DNA of 64,000 nt, from positions 372,001-436,000 of the forward strand of contig NZ_CP041403.1 of the NCBI RefSeq assembly GCF_014844135.1, given 5' to 3'. Below are positions 26,834-36,113 of the stretch, piece after piece (within the stretch, counting starts at the first letter, position 1; each line of letters begins with the position of its first letter). Origin of the DNA: Arcobacter sp. FWKO B. GTDB lineage: Bacteria; Campylobacterota; Campylobacteria; Campylobacterales; Arcobacteraceae. Both the position numbers and the translations under genes were made by a program. The notes under the pieces are model-generated. The model was not told where the DNA came from. It saw nothing but the letters and a program-made list of their open reading frames with translations, and did not search any database.

Positions 26834-27982
26834 TCAAAATAGTTTTATAAGTTTTTTTAATACTTTTCTTAAGTTTTTATTTTGTGTACCAATATTTAAT
26901 CTCATAAAACCAGTACCACCTTTACCAAAACTTTCACCATTATTAAGTCCAATCTTTGCATTTAATAATCGTTGATTTATTTCATTTTGCGTAAGGTTTA
27001 AGGCTTTAAAATCAAGCCATAATAAATAAGTTGCATTAGAATCTACAACTTTAATTTTTGAATTATTTTCTTTTAAAAACTCAATTACAAAATTTTTATT
27101 TTTTTGAATATAATACAAAAAACTATCTAACCATTCTTTGCCTTGATTACAATAACTTTGTATTGCAATATTTGAAAAACTGTTTAAATGATTACAGTGC
27201 ATTTTTGATATTTCATTTTTAAAAGCTCTTAAAATATCAAAATTATAACTAAATACATATGAGGTACTTAAACCAGCTAAATTAAAAGTTTTTGAAGGTG
27301 AATTAAGTACTATTAAATGCTCTTTTAGATTATGATACTTAGCTAAAGATGTAAACTTATCAAAAACTATATCACAATGTATCTCATCACTTACAATTTT
27401 CATACCATTTTCTACAGCGATATCAGCTAACTGCATTAACTCATCTTCTGACCAAATCTTTCCTATTGGATTATGTGGTGAACAAAATAGTATAAGCTTA
27501 GTTTTTCTAGTAATAGTTTTTCTTAAATTATCAAAATCAATAGTATATTCACTACCACTATATAGTAATTCTTGATTATTTACTACTCTTTTATTCTCTT
27601 CAATAACACTAAAAAAAGGGTAATACACAGGTGAAAAAACAATAACTTCATCTCCAATATTACTAAATGCTTTTACACATGCACTTAAACTAGCTACTAC
27701 AGATGAACTAAAAAGAATATTATGTTTTTTTAATTCAATATTATTTTGAACTTTTTGCCAAAAAATTATACTTCTGTAAAACTGATCACCAATTTCTTCA
27801 TAGCCAAAGATTCCAAATTCACATTTTTTTTTAATCTTTTTTTGTAGAAATTTTGGGATTTCAAAATCCATATCAGCAACCCATAATGGATGGGTAATTT
27901 CAGATTGAAAATACCTTTTTGCACCATCATATTTTACACAATTTGTATTGTTTCTATTTTTTAATTTATCGAAATTTGCCAT
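26834..27982 (-). CDS. ovoB: PLP-dependent C-S lyase of ovothiol synthesis (OvoB-like, MalY/PatB fold)
   Basis: 382 residues, fold type I PLP enzyme of the MalY/PatB group. It shows the start HPLWVADMDFEIPKFLQ, CSPHNPIGKIWSEDEL, VSDEIHCDIVF and the PLP lysine in NSPSKTFNLAGLSTSY; RLNIGTQ is the C-terminal Arg site. It overlaps the 3' end of ovoA by 22 bases. OvoB cleaves the 5-histidylcysteine sulfoxide made by OvoA to release 5-thiohistidine. The family alone would also fit cystathionine beta-lyase; the overlap with ovoA decides the call. Confidence 0.88.
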   Translation of the reverse strand: MANFDKLKNRNNTNCVKYDGAKRYFQSEITHPLWVADMDFEIPKFLQKKIKKKCEFGIFGYEEIGDQFYRSIIFWQKVQNNIELKKHNILFSSSVVASLSACVKAFSNIGDEVIVFSPVYYPFFSVIEENKRVVNNQELLYSGSEYTIDFDNLRKTITRKTKLILFCSPHNPIGKIWSEDELMQLADIAVENGMKIVSDEIHCDIVFDKFTSLAKYHNLKEHLIVLNSPSKTFNLAGLSTSYVFSYNFDILRAFKNEISKMHCNHLNSFSNIAIQSYCNQGKEWLDSFLYYIQKNKNFVIEFLKENNSKIKVVDSNATYLLWLDFKALNLTQNEINQRLLNAKIGLNNGESFGKGGTGFMRLNIGTQNKNLRKVLKKLIKLF

Positions 27983-29826
27983 ATATAACTTTCAATATTT
28001 CTTTCATTGATATATTTTTGTACTAATTCTTGGTCAAACTCTGACTTAAATGCAAAGACTAACTTTCCATTTGGATTTAATTTCAATATTAAATCATCAA
28101 TCATATGATCAAGAGAATATATCTCATTAAAACTATTTGTAAGTATAATTAAATCATAGCCACTAAAATGTTTTTTTAAATTACAACTATCACCCTGCCA
28201 AAACTCAATATTTTCATATCTAAAAGTATCTAAGTTTTTTTGTGCAATCATTATATTTCTTGCTGTAAAATCTATCCCTGTAATAGCTATATTTTTATTT
28301 GCCTTATGAATATCAAAAACCAAACCTCCATAAAAACATCCTATATTTAAAACATTTTTAATTGTATCTAAATTTACAACTTCATTAAGCTTTAAAAATA
28401 CTTCATCATAAAATTTTTGTTCTTCTAAGACAAATGCACCTTGTTCTATTTCATGTGCATTAAGAATCAATTGTTCTACCTCAATATACCTAAATCCAGC
28501 GTGTTGAAAGAAGTGTCTTCTAAATGCATATCTTGAGCTTAATAGTACTTCATTCCCAGTACTTATCCAAGAACCACCTTTTATTATATTGTGTCTAGTG
28601 TCAAAAGTTGGCACTGAAAAATCATCATATAAAGGATGAACTTCAAAGCCAGTAAATTGATCTATAGGTGTTGTAGTCCATTGCCAAACATTTCCTATTA
28701 CATCAAAAAAATCTCCATGAGCAAATTTATCGACACTTACACTTGAACAATTATATTCTAAATTTATATTTGCAATACCTTGTAATGAGTAATCTTTGTT
28801 ATACTCTAAACCACAATATTCAGACAATCTATGCCATTGTGCTTCACTTGGTAATATTATATTTTTATTTGTTTTTTTACTTAAATATTTACAAAAAGCC
28901 TCTGCTTCTAAAAAATTCACTTCGACTGGATAAGACCATGGCATATCCACTATTTGTGTCATAGTTCTGTATTTATAATTATTACCATCTTGTACCCAAA
29001 AGTGTGGATGTTTAACTTGTTTATAATCTCTCCATCTAAGCCCTTCATCACTCCAATATTCATCATTTTCATAACCACCATCAAGTACAAAATCCATAAA
29101 TTCTTGATTACTCACTAAATATTTAGAAGCTTTAAAGTCTTCAACTTCATGCATATACGAGCCATACTCATTATCCCAGCCATAAAAATCACTCTTTTTA
29201 TCTCTACCCAATCGCACTAACGAACCTTTTACAAAAAGAAGTTCATTAATAGGAGCATTTTTATACTCAATATATTCTTTAAATATTTCACTTTTTTTGA
29301 CATACTTGATATCAAGTTGTCGATGAAGAACTGAAGATGTTTCAAGGTGTATTCGTTCATGTTCTATACCCATCAAAATAACCCACATAGGACTATCCCA
29401 ATTAATAGGAAGTGTAAAATCACAATTTTCAATATATTCTAATACTACTTGTTTAACTTTAGTTCTATATTCTTTAACTTCATTAACATCAGGCCAATTA
29501 TAATTTGAGTTATTCAAGTCATCCCAACTCATTTCATCAACACCTATTGCAAAAATTGACTCATAAGTTGGATTTACCCTATTTTGTATATATCTACCTA
29601 TTATTAATTTATTAATATAAAAAGTTGCCGTATGCCCAAAATAAAATATTAGTTTGTGTCTAAGTGGCTCAGGTTGAGTGTAATAAACACTATTATCTAC
29701 AAATATATCATAAAGCTTTTCATATAATTCATATGTTCTTAAAAAGTACTCTTTTATTTCATCTCTTTTAACTTCTATATCAGTACCATAAAGTGAAATA
29801 TTTTTTGTAAGATATTTTTTTAACAT
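27961..29826 (-). CDS. ovoA: 5-histidylcysteine sulfoxide synthase / methyltransferase (OvoA)
   Basis: About 621 residues with three domains: an N-terminal DinB-like domain with the iron ligands HX3HXE seen as GIEHERIHLETSS, a central FGE-sulfatase domain (GGSWISTGNEVLLSSRYAFR, HAGFRYIEV), and a C-terminal SAM methyltransferase (VLNIGCFYGGL, GIDFTARNI). It oxidatively couples cysteine to C5 of histidine and later N-methylates 5-thiohistidine to ovothiol. The N-terminal FYFGHTATFYINKL and FAIGVDEMSWDDLN are OvoA-specific. The ATG at 29826 is chosen because AGGA precedes it and relatives start here; the frame is open 33 codons further upstream. Confidence 0.93.
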   Translation of the reverse strand: MLKKYLTKNISLYGTDIEVKRDEIKEYFLRTYELYEKLYDIFVDNSVYYTQPEPLRHKLIFYFGHTATFYINKLIIGRYIQNRVNPTYESIFAIGVDEMSWDDLNNSNYNWPDVNEVKEYRTKVKQVVLEYIENCDFTLPINWDSPMWVILMGIEHERIHLETSSVLHRQLDIKYVKKSEIFKEYIEYKNAPINELLFVKGSLVRLGRDKKSDFYGWDNEYGSYMHEVEDFKASKYLVSNQEFMDFVLDGGYENDEYWSDEGLRWRDYKQVKHPHFWVQDGNNYKYRTMTQIVDMPWSYPVEVNFLEAEAFCKYLSKKTNKNIILPSEAQWHRLSEYCGLEYNKDYSLQGIANINLEYNCSSVSVDKFAHGDFFDVIGNVWQWTTTPIDQFTGFEVHPLYDDFSVPTFDTRHNIIKGGSWISTGNEVLLSSRYAFRRHFFQHAGFRYIEVEQLILNAHEIEQGAFVLEEQKFYDEVFLKLNEVVNLDTIKNVLNIGCFYGGLVFDIHKANKNIAITGIDFTARNIMIAQKNLDTFRYENIEFWQGDSCNLKKHFSGYDLIILTNSFNEIYSLDHMIDDLILKLNPNGKLVFAFKSEFDQELVQKYINERNIESYIWQISIN

Positions 29827-29933
29827 AACCCATCCTTTGGATTGATTATACAAAAAACTTTGTAAAGAATTCATATAATACCAACTATGATTAAAAATCT
29901 TTTTATATTTACGATCATATATCAATCTATTTT

Positions 29934-29971
29934 TATTAAGTATACATTAAATTTTGTATTAAAACTTAATA
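29934..29971. promoter_or_regulatory. Nested inverted repeats upstream of ovoA
   Basis: Outer arms TATTAAGT (29934-29941) and ACTTAATA (29964-29971) surround an imperfect palindrome, ATACATTAA/ATTTTGTAT. The site lies about 110 bases before the ovoA start and about 115 bases before the divergent degenerate GGDEF gene. It is a candidate operator, unproven. Confidence 0.35.
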
Positions 29972-30085
29972 ATAAGGCTAGTAATTTTTTAAACTAAATT
30001 TAATTTTTCTTATTGTACAATCACTTTAAGTGAGTAATAAATATATACACTTTGTTATTTAGGTATAAACTAAGGGGGATTCATT

Positions 30086-30499
30086 ATGCAAGTAGATGGT
30101 TTTAACAAATCAGTCGATCATAATATTTTTTTTAATACCTTTGAACACTATTATAAAATAGCGCTTCATAGCTGTTCTCCATTTATAATGGCAATTTGTA
30201 GGATGGATAATTTAAAAGAAGATTTTATATCCACATTTTCACAAATAGCAAAAAATAAAATTACCAAATCAGATACTATTCTTAGATTTGGAATCAATGA
30301 ATTTATTATTCTTCTATCATCTGAAAGTAATAGTCGTGGGTATGATGTATTGAACTCAATCAAAAATGAATTTTATGATGTAAACATAGGTATGCTTGAA
30401 ATAAGACCAAAATATTTTTATGAAAAAACATTAGTAGAAGACTATTTAACAATTGCTTCAAAAAAAATTGAAGTTGCAAAAAAGTACACCAATCATTAG
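30086..30499 (+). CDS. Degenerate GGDEF-like protein
   Basis: 137 residues. The pattern RFGINEFIILLSS at the position and context of RxGGDEFxxLL, followed by NSIKNEFYDVNIGMLEIRP and the terminal KKIEVAKKYTN helix (cf. ALYxAK), indicates a GGDEF fold in which GGDEF has become GINEF. The substrate-binding and catalytic glycines and an aspartate are lost, so diguanylate cyclase activity is unlikely; a GTP or c-di-GMP sensing or purely structural role is possible. The domain is slightly short at its start. A strong AAGGGGG site precedes the ATG. It converges on the methyltransferase gene with a 4-base overlap of ends. Confidence 0.6.
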   Translation: MQVDGFNKSVDHNIFFNTFEHYYKIALHSCSPFIMAICRMDNLKEDFISTFSQIAKNKITKSDTILRFGINEFIILLSSESNSRGYDVLNSIKNEFYDVNIGMLEIRPKYFYEKTLVEDYLTIASKKIEVAKKYTNH

Positions 30500-31245
30500 A
30501 TTTTAAATACAACAACACCTTTTTGGGCATTTGTAGTAAATTTTATTTTATTATCTTTAATTTTAGCTAGTAAAATATTTTCTACTACTTTTACATCTGG
30601 CTCTACACCAAATCTTTCAAGGTGAGAAATTGCATAGTCTAATGCATCCTCAAATATATAACTATCACTCCATGATGTTTGAAAATATTTTACATCATGT
30701 TTAATATTTACAGCTTTTAAATAATCAGTAAATCTTTGTGTCTGACCAAAAGTTTTATTTTTTAAAGTATTATGTTTTTTAAGTAATTCATCTATAATAT
30801 CATTGTTCTTAAAATCACCCCAACCAACAAAAATACCATATGTTAAAGTTGAATTTATAAACTTACTTATTTGTTCTTGCGAAGATACAGCTGGTGTCAT
30901 GGAAGCTAAAGAAATATCATATTTATCTTTTATGATAAAATCATCCCAACTTGTATGAAAAATATCAATTTTATCTTCTAAATTAAGAGTTTCCTTGTCA
31001 TATTCAAAAATATCCAACATAGGTTTTGATAAATCCAAAGCAGTTATTTTGGATGCTCTTGATGCCAAAGGGATAGCTAAAGTTCCAGTTCCACACCCAA
31101 TATCAAGTATATTCTTACCCTCAAAATCAACACCAAAATCCTCAGCCACACCAAAAATAAACCTAGCATCACTTTGTATAGACTCATCTGTATATCTAGG
31201 GTATCTTGAAGCTAATTTGTCCCAATAACTATTTGGAAGTTCCAT
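30496..31245 (-). CDS. Class I SAM-dependent methyltransferase
   Basis: About 249 residues. Motif I, ILDIGCGTGTLAIPLA, is near residue 45, an acidic strand-2 end is seen in ALDLSKPML, and the DxxSLASMTPAV region follows. The start at 31245 (MELPNSYWDKLA) has AAGGGG five bases before it and avoids overlap with murF; an upstream extension by 15 codons is less likely. It is the last gene of the ruvA-ddl-hydrolase-murF operon. Substrate unknown (small molecule or cofactor). Confidence 0.85.
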   Translation of the reverse strand: MELPNSYWDKLASRYPRYTDESIQSDARFIFGVAEDFGVDFEGKNILDIGCGTGTLAIPLASRASKITALDLSKPMLDIFEYDKETLNLEDKIDIFHTSWDDFIIKDKYDISLASMTPAVSSQEQISKFINSTLTYGIFVGWGDFKNNDIIDELLKKHNTLKNKTFGQTQRFTDYLKAVNIKHDVKYFQTSWSDSYIFEDALDYAISHLERFGVEPDVKVVENILLAKIKDNKIKFTTNAQKGVVVFKI

Positions 31246-31261
31246 ATTACCCCTTAAATAA

Positions 31262-32707
31262 CTAAATGAAATTCGGTGCATCATTTGCAAACAAAATCAA
31301 ATCACCAATATGTGTATACTCAGCTAAAGTTGACTCAAGCTCTTTTTTATTTTTCAAAAAAATTACCTGTTTTGCTTTTATTTCTTTTTCAAAAATCTTT
31401 TTATTTAGATCACCTGTTATAATAATCAAATCAAAAACTTTTTCTATTGCTTTGGCTAATACAATATTTGCAGCTTCAGTTGATTCTACAATCCCTGGAG
31501 TTACTATTACTTTTCTTCCATTATGAGTTGAAGCTAGATTTACCCCTTCTAGCATCCCATCAAGATTGCCATTGAAAGAGTCATCAAGTATTATCTTTCC
31601 ACCAGCTTTTATTAACTCTAATCTATGAGAAACTGGCTTAAGCTCACTAAGCGAAAGTTTTATTTCATCTATACTCATTCCAAGCTCATATGCAACTAAT
31701 ATTACAGCTGTAAGATTAATAGCATTAAAACTTCCTAAAATTGGTGCATAAAAATGCTCTATATTACCACCAACTTCTAAATCAAACCATATACCATCAA
31801 GATTACTCATCGTAATATGTAGACTATCAGGAAATTTTCTAATATTTGGGTAATCTAATATTGGTACAGATTCATGAACAAATCCAACTTGTAATCTTGG
31901 TGAATTTAACAATTCCATTTTAGTATATATAATATTATCAAGTGTTTTAAAATACTCAATATGTTGCTCTCCAACACTTCCAATTACGGCTATTTGAGGC
32001 TCTAAAAATCTTGTGATTTCATCAATATCACCTTTTGCCCTTGCTCCAGCTTCAGCAATATATACTTGCGTGTCTAATGGTAAATCATCATTTACATCTT
32101 TTAGTATTCCAGCCATAGTATTTACACTTCTTGGTGTCATATAAGTAATATATTTCTTACTCAATACTTGGTTAAGATAGTTTTTGATTGATGTTTTACC
32201 AAATGAAGCTGTAATTGCAACAATTTTAGTATCTTTAAATGTTTGTAGCCTTTTTTTTGCTTTATCTTTAAATGATAAAAACATCACTTTTTCCAAAGCA
32301 AAAGATATAATATAAGTTAAAATAAGTGGCAATACAACTCCATGATTAGAACATCCTTGAGTTGCAAGACATAAAACTATTAAACAAATAGTAACAACAA
32401 ACAAAATAGCTAAAAATCTCAATACCCTCTTTGTCAAAACTAAGGGTCTATCTAATCTTTTATTCCATAATACAAAACTTGTTAAGTACAATAAATAAAA
32501 ATATATTGCAAAATAAGTAAAATCAAGCAAATAATAAAGTACAAAAGGGGTAGCAAAATATAATATATGCCAATGTGGTTTATGATGTTTTAAAATTACT
32601 CTTTCTATTTGGTAATTATACCACTGTAAATTTGTAATTAAATACCAACCAAGACTTAGTACCAAAATAAAATATGTGAATATTTGAAAAATATCAATCC
32701 AATCCAT
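31262..32707 (-). CDS. murF: Mur ligase family protein, membrane-anchored MurF
   Basis: About 481 residues. The first 150 residues hold several hydrophobic helices (FTYFILVLSLGWYLI, FATPFVLYYLLDF, FLAILFVVTICLIVL), a feature of epsilonproteobacterial MurF. The Mur ligase part has the ATP loop ITASFGKTSIKN (cf. GTNGKT/S), EAGARAKGDI, GSVGEQHIEYF and the DDSFNGN segment. It adds D-Ala-D-Ala to UDP-MurNAc-tripeptide. It sits in one operon with ddl, which makes that dipeptide. The ATG at 32707 has AGGA seven bases upstream and overlaps the hydrolase stop. Confidence 0.9.
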   Translation of the reverse strand: MDWIDIFQIFTYFILVLSLGWYLITNLQWYNYQIERVILKHHKPHWHILYFATPFVLYYLLDFTYFAIYFYLLYLTSFVLWNKRLDRPLVLTKRVLRFLAILFVVTICLIVLCLATQGCSNHGVVLPLILTYIISFALEKVMFLSFKDKAKKRLQTFKDTKIVAITASFGKTSIKNYLNQVLSKKYITYMTPRSVNTMAGILKDVNDDLPLDTQVYIAEAGARAKGDIDEITRFLEPQIAVIGSVGEQHIEYFKTLDNIIYTKMELLNSPRLQVGFVHESVPILDYPNIRKFPDSLHITMSNLDGIWFDLEVGGNIEHFYAPILGSFNAINLTAVILVAYELGMSIDEIKLSLSELKPVSHRLELIKAGGKIILDDSFNGNLDGMLEGVNLASTHNGRKVIVTPGIVESTEAANIVLAKAIEKVFDLIIITGDLNKKIFEKEIKAKQVIFLKNKKELESTLAEYTHIGDLILFANDAPNFI

Positions 32708-33410
32708 CAATAATTCCTGTTATAAATTTACTATGCTTTAAGAAAAAATAGTGATCACCATTAAGTATATGAAAATTAGAGTTTTTAATAAGCTTAGCTA
32801 TTTTCTTTCCACTTTCTAAGCTTGTTGCTTTATCTTCTTTTCCCCAAAAAATGAGTGCGGTATTTTCAAACTTTTCAAATTCACCACTAAAGTCCTCATT
32901 TACTACATTTTTCAATGTCTCATACATATTTTGTGGCAAATTTTGAGCATCTTTAGTTCTAAAAATTTTGGTAAACTCTTTGAATCCAAGTAAATTTAAT
33001 ATTTTAGTGAGACATATTTTTACTTTAATTTTTAAAGGTTTTTTTTCTACTATTCCTGCAGTACTTAATAAAACTAAATTTTTTGGATTTAATAAAGTAG
33101 CAACCTTACCTCCAAAAGAGTGCCCTACTATTACAGATGGTTGTGAACCTATTATGTTTAAAAACTCTCTAATAATATTTGCATAATCAACTGTATGTAA
33201 AATTAAATCATTACTACTTCTACCAAATCCTGGCATATCTATATATATATGTCTATAATGACTCAAAGTGTTTCCAAAAGCACTTTGCATTAATTCTTTA
33301 TTACTTCCCCAACCGTGTAAAAACACAATATCACATGAACAATCAAGATTTGCTAATTCATACGATATTTGAAACTTATTGTTATTGTAAAGTACTTCTT
33401 TAATTGCCAT
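32694..33410 (-). CDS. Alpha/beta hydrolase
   Basis: 238 residues. The oxyanion region is LHGWGSN, the nucleophile elbow VIVGHSFGGKVA carries Ser near residue 97, and an acidic residue in FWGKEDKATS and His in LNGDHYFFLKH complete the triad. It is a cytosolic serine hydrolase of unknown substrate. It is conserved between ddl and murF in this operon layout, which hints at an envelope-related role, but no specific activity can be named. Confidence 0.88.
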   Translation of the reverse strand: MAIKEVLYNNNKFQISYELANLDCSCDIVFLHGWGSNKELMQSAFGNTLSHYRHIYIDMPGFGRSSNDLILHTVDYANIIREFLNIIGSQPSVIVGHSFGGKVATLLNPKNLVLLSTAGIVEKKPLKIKVKICLTKILNLLGFKEFTKIFRTKDAQNLPQNMYETLKNVVNEDFSGEFEKFENTALIFWGKEDKATSLESGKKIAKLIKNSNFHILNGDHYFFLKHSKFITGIIDGLD

Positions 33411-33413
33411 TAA

Positions 33414-34451
33414 TTACAATTTACCTTTTGCTGATTTAATTTTATTTACATACTCATAGTTTATTTTTATTTTTTTATTTACAGGTAACTTTATACTTGA
33501 AATCACACTATTAAAATCTTCAAAAAGATAATTTGCCATACTTCCTGGAATTGGATTGATTTCATTTAGATACACTTCATCATCGATAACAAAAAAATCA
33601 CATCTAATTATTGCACCACAAAAAAATGGATTATATATTTTTGCAAAATTCTCTTTCAAGCTATTGATAAGTTCATCCCCTAAATCAGCACTACTAACTT
33701 GTTCACTTCTTCCAAAATCAAGATATTTTTTTTCAAAATCCAAAAACTCTTTTTTTTGAGGCTCTTCAATAATAGAAAAAGCAAGACCACTTTGTGTCAT
33801 TGTACCAGCAAGATTATATTCTTTTACACCATTGATAAAAGGCTCAACTATTACATCATTATCAAATTCAAATGCCACATCTAGTGCATATTCAAGCTCT
33901 TTTACATCTTTTACTACACTCACCCCAATAGAACTCCCAAGTCTACAAGGCTTTATAATCATAGGGAAATCTATCCCTTTTATTTCACGGTTGTTCTTAT
34001 CTATTTTTGTAAATTCTACAGTTTTCACCCCAATTTCATTGGCAAACATTTTAGTTATATATTTGTCAAAGCTTAATACACAAGCTTGTGTCCTTGGTCC
34101 AATAAAAGGGATATCAAAAAAGTTAAAAAGTGATGCTACAACACCATCTTCGCCATCTCCACCATGGATAAGATTAAGGGCTAAATCAAAATCTATTTTT
34201 GTAGTTCCAAATAATCCTCTTTTATAAAAACCGTTGTTTGATATTTCCAGTTTTTGCTCTTTTTTATAGCTAGCTGTACTAAATAAAGTAGATTTCATTT
34301 TATCATTTGGTATCAAGAAAAACTCTCTGTTTTGATCAACAAAAATAAATATTAACTCTTTTTTTATAACTTTTTTCATAGCAATAGCACTAACTATGCT
34401 AATCTCATGCTCATAACTCATTCCACCAAAAAATACTGCTATCTTATTCAT
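33414..34451 (-). CDS. ddl: D-alanine--D-alanine ligase
   Basis: 345 residues, ATP-grasp. It starts KIAVFFGGMSYEHEISIVSA and includes LIHGGDGEDGVVASLF, KPCRLGSSIGVSVVKD and the metal-binding NEINPIPGSMANYLF. It supplies D-Ala-D-Ala to MurF two genes downstream. The full length and motifs are canonical; like other Campylobacterota Ddl enzymes it retains the EHE(V/I)S triad. Confidence 0.96.
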   Translation of the reverse strand: MNKIAVFFGGMSYEHEISIVSAIAMKKVIKKELIFIFVDQNREFFLIPNDKMKSTLFSTASYKKEQKLEISNNGFYKRGLFGTTKIDFDLALNLIHGGDGEDGVVASLFNFFDIPFIGPRTQACVLSFDKYITKMFANEIGVKTVEFTKIDKNNREIKGIDFPMIIKPCRLGSSIGVSVVKDVKELEYALDVAFEFDNDVIVEPFINGVKEYNLAGTMTQSGLAFSIIEEPQKKEFLDFEKKYLDFGRSEQVSSADLGDELINSLKENFAKIYNPFFCGAIIRCDFFVIDDEVYLNEINPIPGSMANYLFEDFNSVISSIKLPVNKKIKINYEYVNKIKSAKGKL

Positions 34452-34492
34452 TATCTATATACCCTTCCCTTCATCCTTAAACCTACTAATAA

Positions 34493-35056
34493 CTATTTTT
34501 GTAACTTTTTTAATGCTTCTCTAACAAGATCACTTGTAGTTACACTCGAACATGTTGATAAAACTTTTGTAATAATATCTTTTTTAAACCCTAAAGACTC
34601 TAATGCTAAAGAAGCTTCATTTTTACTATTATCAATAATACTATTTTCACTTCCTTGGATATCTAAACTCATTCCACTTAATTCAACCAATATTCTACTT
34701 GCCCCTTTAGGACCAATACCTGGAACAGTTTTTAATAAATTTACATCTTTTGTGATTAATATTTGGGCAAAACTACTTGGTGAAAATGTTGAACAAATTG
34801 CAAGTGCAACTTTTGGTCCAACCCCGTTGATTTTGATAAGTGTATCAAAAAGTTTTTTTTCATTTACATCTAAAAAACCATATAATGATTGACTATCTTC
34901 TCTTATTATGTGAGTAGTAAAAAGCTTAATCTTGCTATCTGTTATAGCACCACTACAAGTTAAAGATACAAAAACCTCATAAACAATACCATTTACATCA
35001 ATATGAAGCTTTGTTGGCTCTTTTTTTTCTATAATACCTTTTAAACCTACTATCAT
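34493..35056 (-). CDS. ruvA: Holliday junction branch migration protein RuvA
   Basis: 187 residues. The OB-fold start [20 protein letters not shown], the acidic pin region and the tandem helix-hairpin-helix motifs ([13 protein letters not shown] and [13 protein letters not shown]) are clear, followed by the C-terminal domain III that contacts RuvB. The ATG at 35056 is preferred over the adjacent GTG. It is the first gene of the operon leading to ddl and murF. Confidence 0.96.
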   Translation of the reverse strand: MIVGLKGIIEKKEPTKLHIDVNGIVYEVFVSLTCSGAITDSKIKLFTTHIIREDSQSLYGFLDVNEKKLFDTLIKINGVGPKVALAICSTFSPSSFAQILITKDVNLLKTVPGIGPKGASRILVELSGMSLDIQGSENSIIDNSKNEASLALESLGFKKDIITKVLSTCSSVTTSDLVREALKKLQK

Positions 35057-35114
35057 CACTACCCCTTAGAAAATGATGATATTATACACTAACACAGCTG
35101 AGAATATAAATATA

Positions 35115-35149
35115 ATGAGTTCTTTTACCAAAAAGATAAAAGAACTCAT
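35115..35149 (-). terminator. Terminator between flagellin and ruvA
   Basis: Perfect 13-base arms atgagttctttta and taaaagaactcat with a nine-base loop, five bases after the flagellin stop. On the minus strand a T/A-rich run follows. Confidence 0.75.
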
Positions 35150-35153
35150 ATTA

Positions 35154-35981
35154 TTAAGTAAGAAGTCTAAGAACTGTATGTTGAGTCACATTAAATTGTG
35201 ATTGGGCATAAGCTCCAGCATGAGAAAGGACATTTAACTTATTGAAATTTGATACTTCTTGTGCAATATCAGCTCCACTTAGCTGTGATTGCGCTATTTG
35301 GGTTTGGACTTGCTGTTGAATCAAATTTCTACCAGAACTTTCAAGTTGATTTTGAGTAGATCCAAATTCTCCTCTATAATTATTGAGTGTATCCATTGCA
35401 TTATCCACTTGTGATAAAAATCCACGAGCAACATCTGCACTAAAACTACCACCATCTTGGGTAAGCAATCCACTAAGTCCAACTCCAAGAGAATTTGACT
35501 GAACTTCTGAAGTAGTTACCACATCTTGTGATGTATTTCCAAGCTGAAAAGTTTCAAGTGAAGTAGCTGAATTATCAGTTGAACTACTTTGTAATAAATT
35601 CTGACCGTTATAATTAGTACTACTTGCTATATCATCAAAGTTCTGCATTAAGCCCTGTATATCTTTTAGTATAGCTTCTCTTCCTTCTTGGGATGTTGTA
35701 GCGGTTGAAGCTTGAATAAGTTTTTCTCTAACATTATCTAATATATTTGACTGTTCTGAAACTGCTTTATCGGCGATTTGTATTGATGCAACCGCACTAT
35801 TTGCATTTTGAAGCGCTTGAGTATAACCACTTGCTTGTGTTCTTAAAGCATCAGAAATCATCATTGAAGATGGATTATCAGATGCCTGATTTATTTTTAA
35901 AGCAGTAGCTATTTTTTGTAGCGACTTATTTTGTTCAGTATAAGGATTTAGATACTGATTTACATTGTTACCTATTTGCAT
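35154..35981 (-). CDS. Short flagellin
   Basis: 275 residues. The conserved D0/D1 ends are present: an N-terminal LQKIATALKINQASDNPSSM with ISDALRTQASGYTQALQNAN, and a C-terminal AQSQLSGADIAQEVSNFN with a final hydrophobic LSHAGAYAQSQFN stretch. The variable D2/D3 region is almost absent, so this is a minimal flagellin (most flagellins exceed 400 residues). It may be a minor filament protein or the main flagellin of a reduced type, as seen in Arcobacter-like bacteria. The ATG at 35981 has GGAG six bases upstream. No sigma-28 consensus was recognised before it. Confidence 0.9.
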   Translation of the reverse strand: MQIGNNVNQYLNPYTEQNKSLQKIATALKINQASDNPSSMMISDALRTQASGYTQALQNANSAVASIQIADKAVSEQSNILDNVREKLIQASTATTSQEGREAILKDIQGLMQNFDDIASSTNYNGQNLLQSSSTDNSATSLETFQLGNTSQDVVTTSEVQSNSLGVGLSGLLTQDGGSFSADVARGFLSQVDNAMDTLNNYRGEFGSTQNQLESSGRNLIQQQVQTQIAQSQLSGADIAQEVSNFNKLNVLSHAGAYAQSQFNVTQHTVLRLLT

Positions 35982-36113
35982 GACCAACTCCTTATTCTCA
36001 AATATATGAGTAAGTTATAATCTTTCATAAGTCATTTTAATACAATAAAGTTTAATATAATATTAATTAATCTACTTAATAATTTACACAAAATAATATA
36101 GTATATAAAAGTA

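Noticed and set aside
26834-27982. PLP lyase as cystathionine beta-lyase (MalY/PatB)
   Set aside because: Family would allow it, but the 22-base overlap with ovoA makes an OvoB role the better reading.
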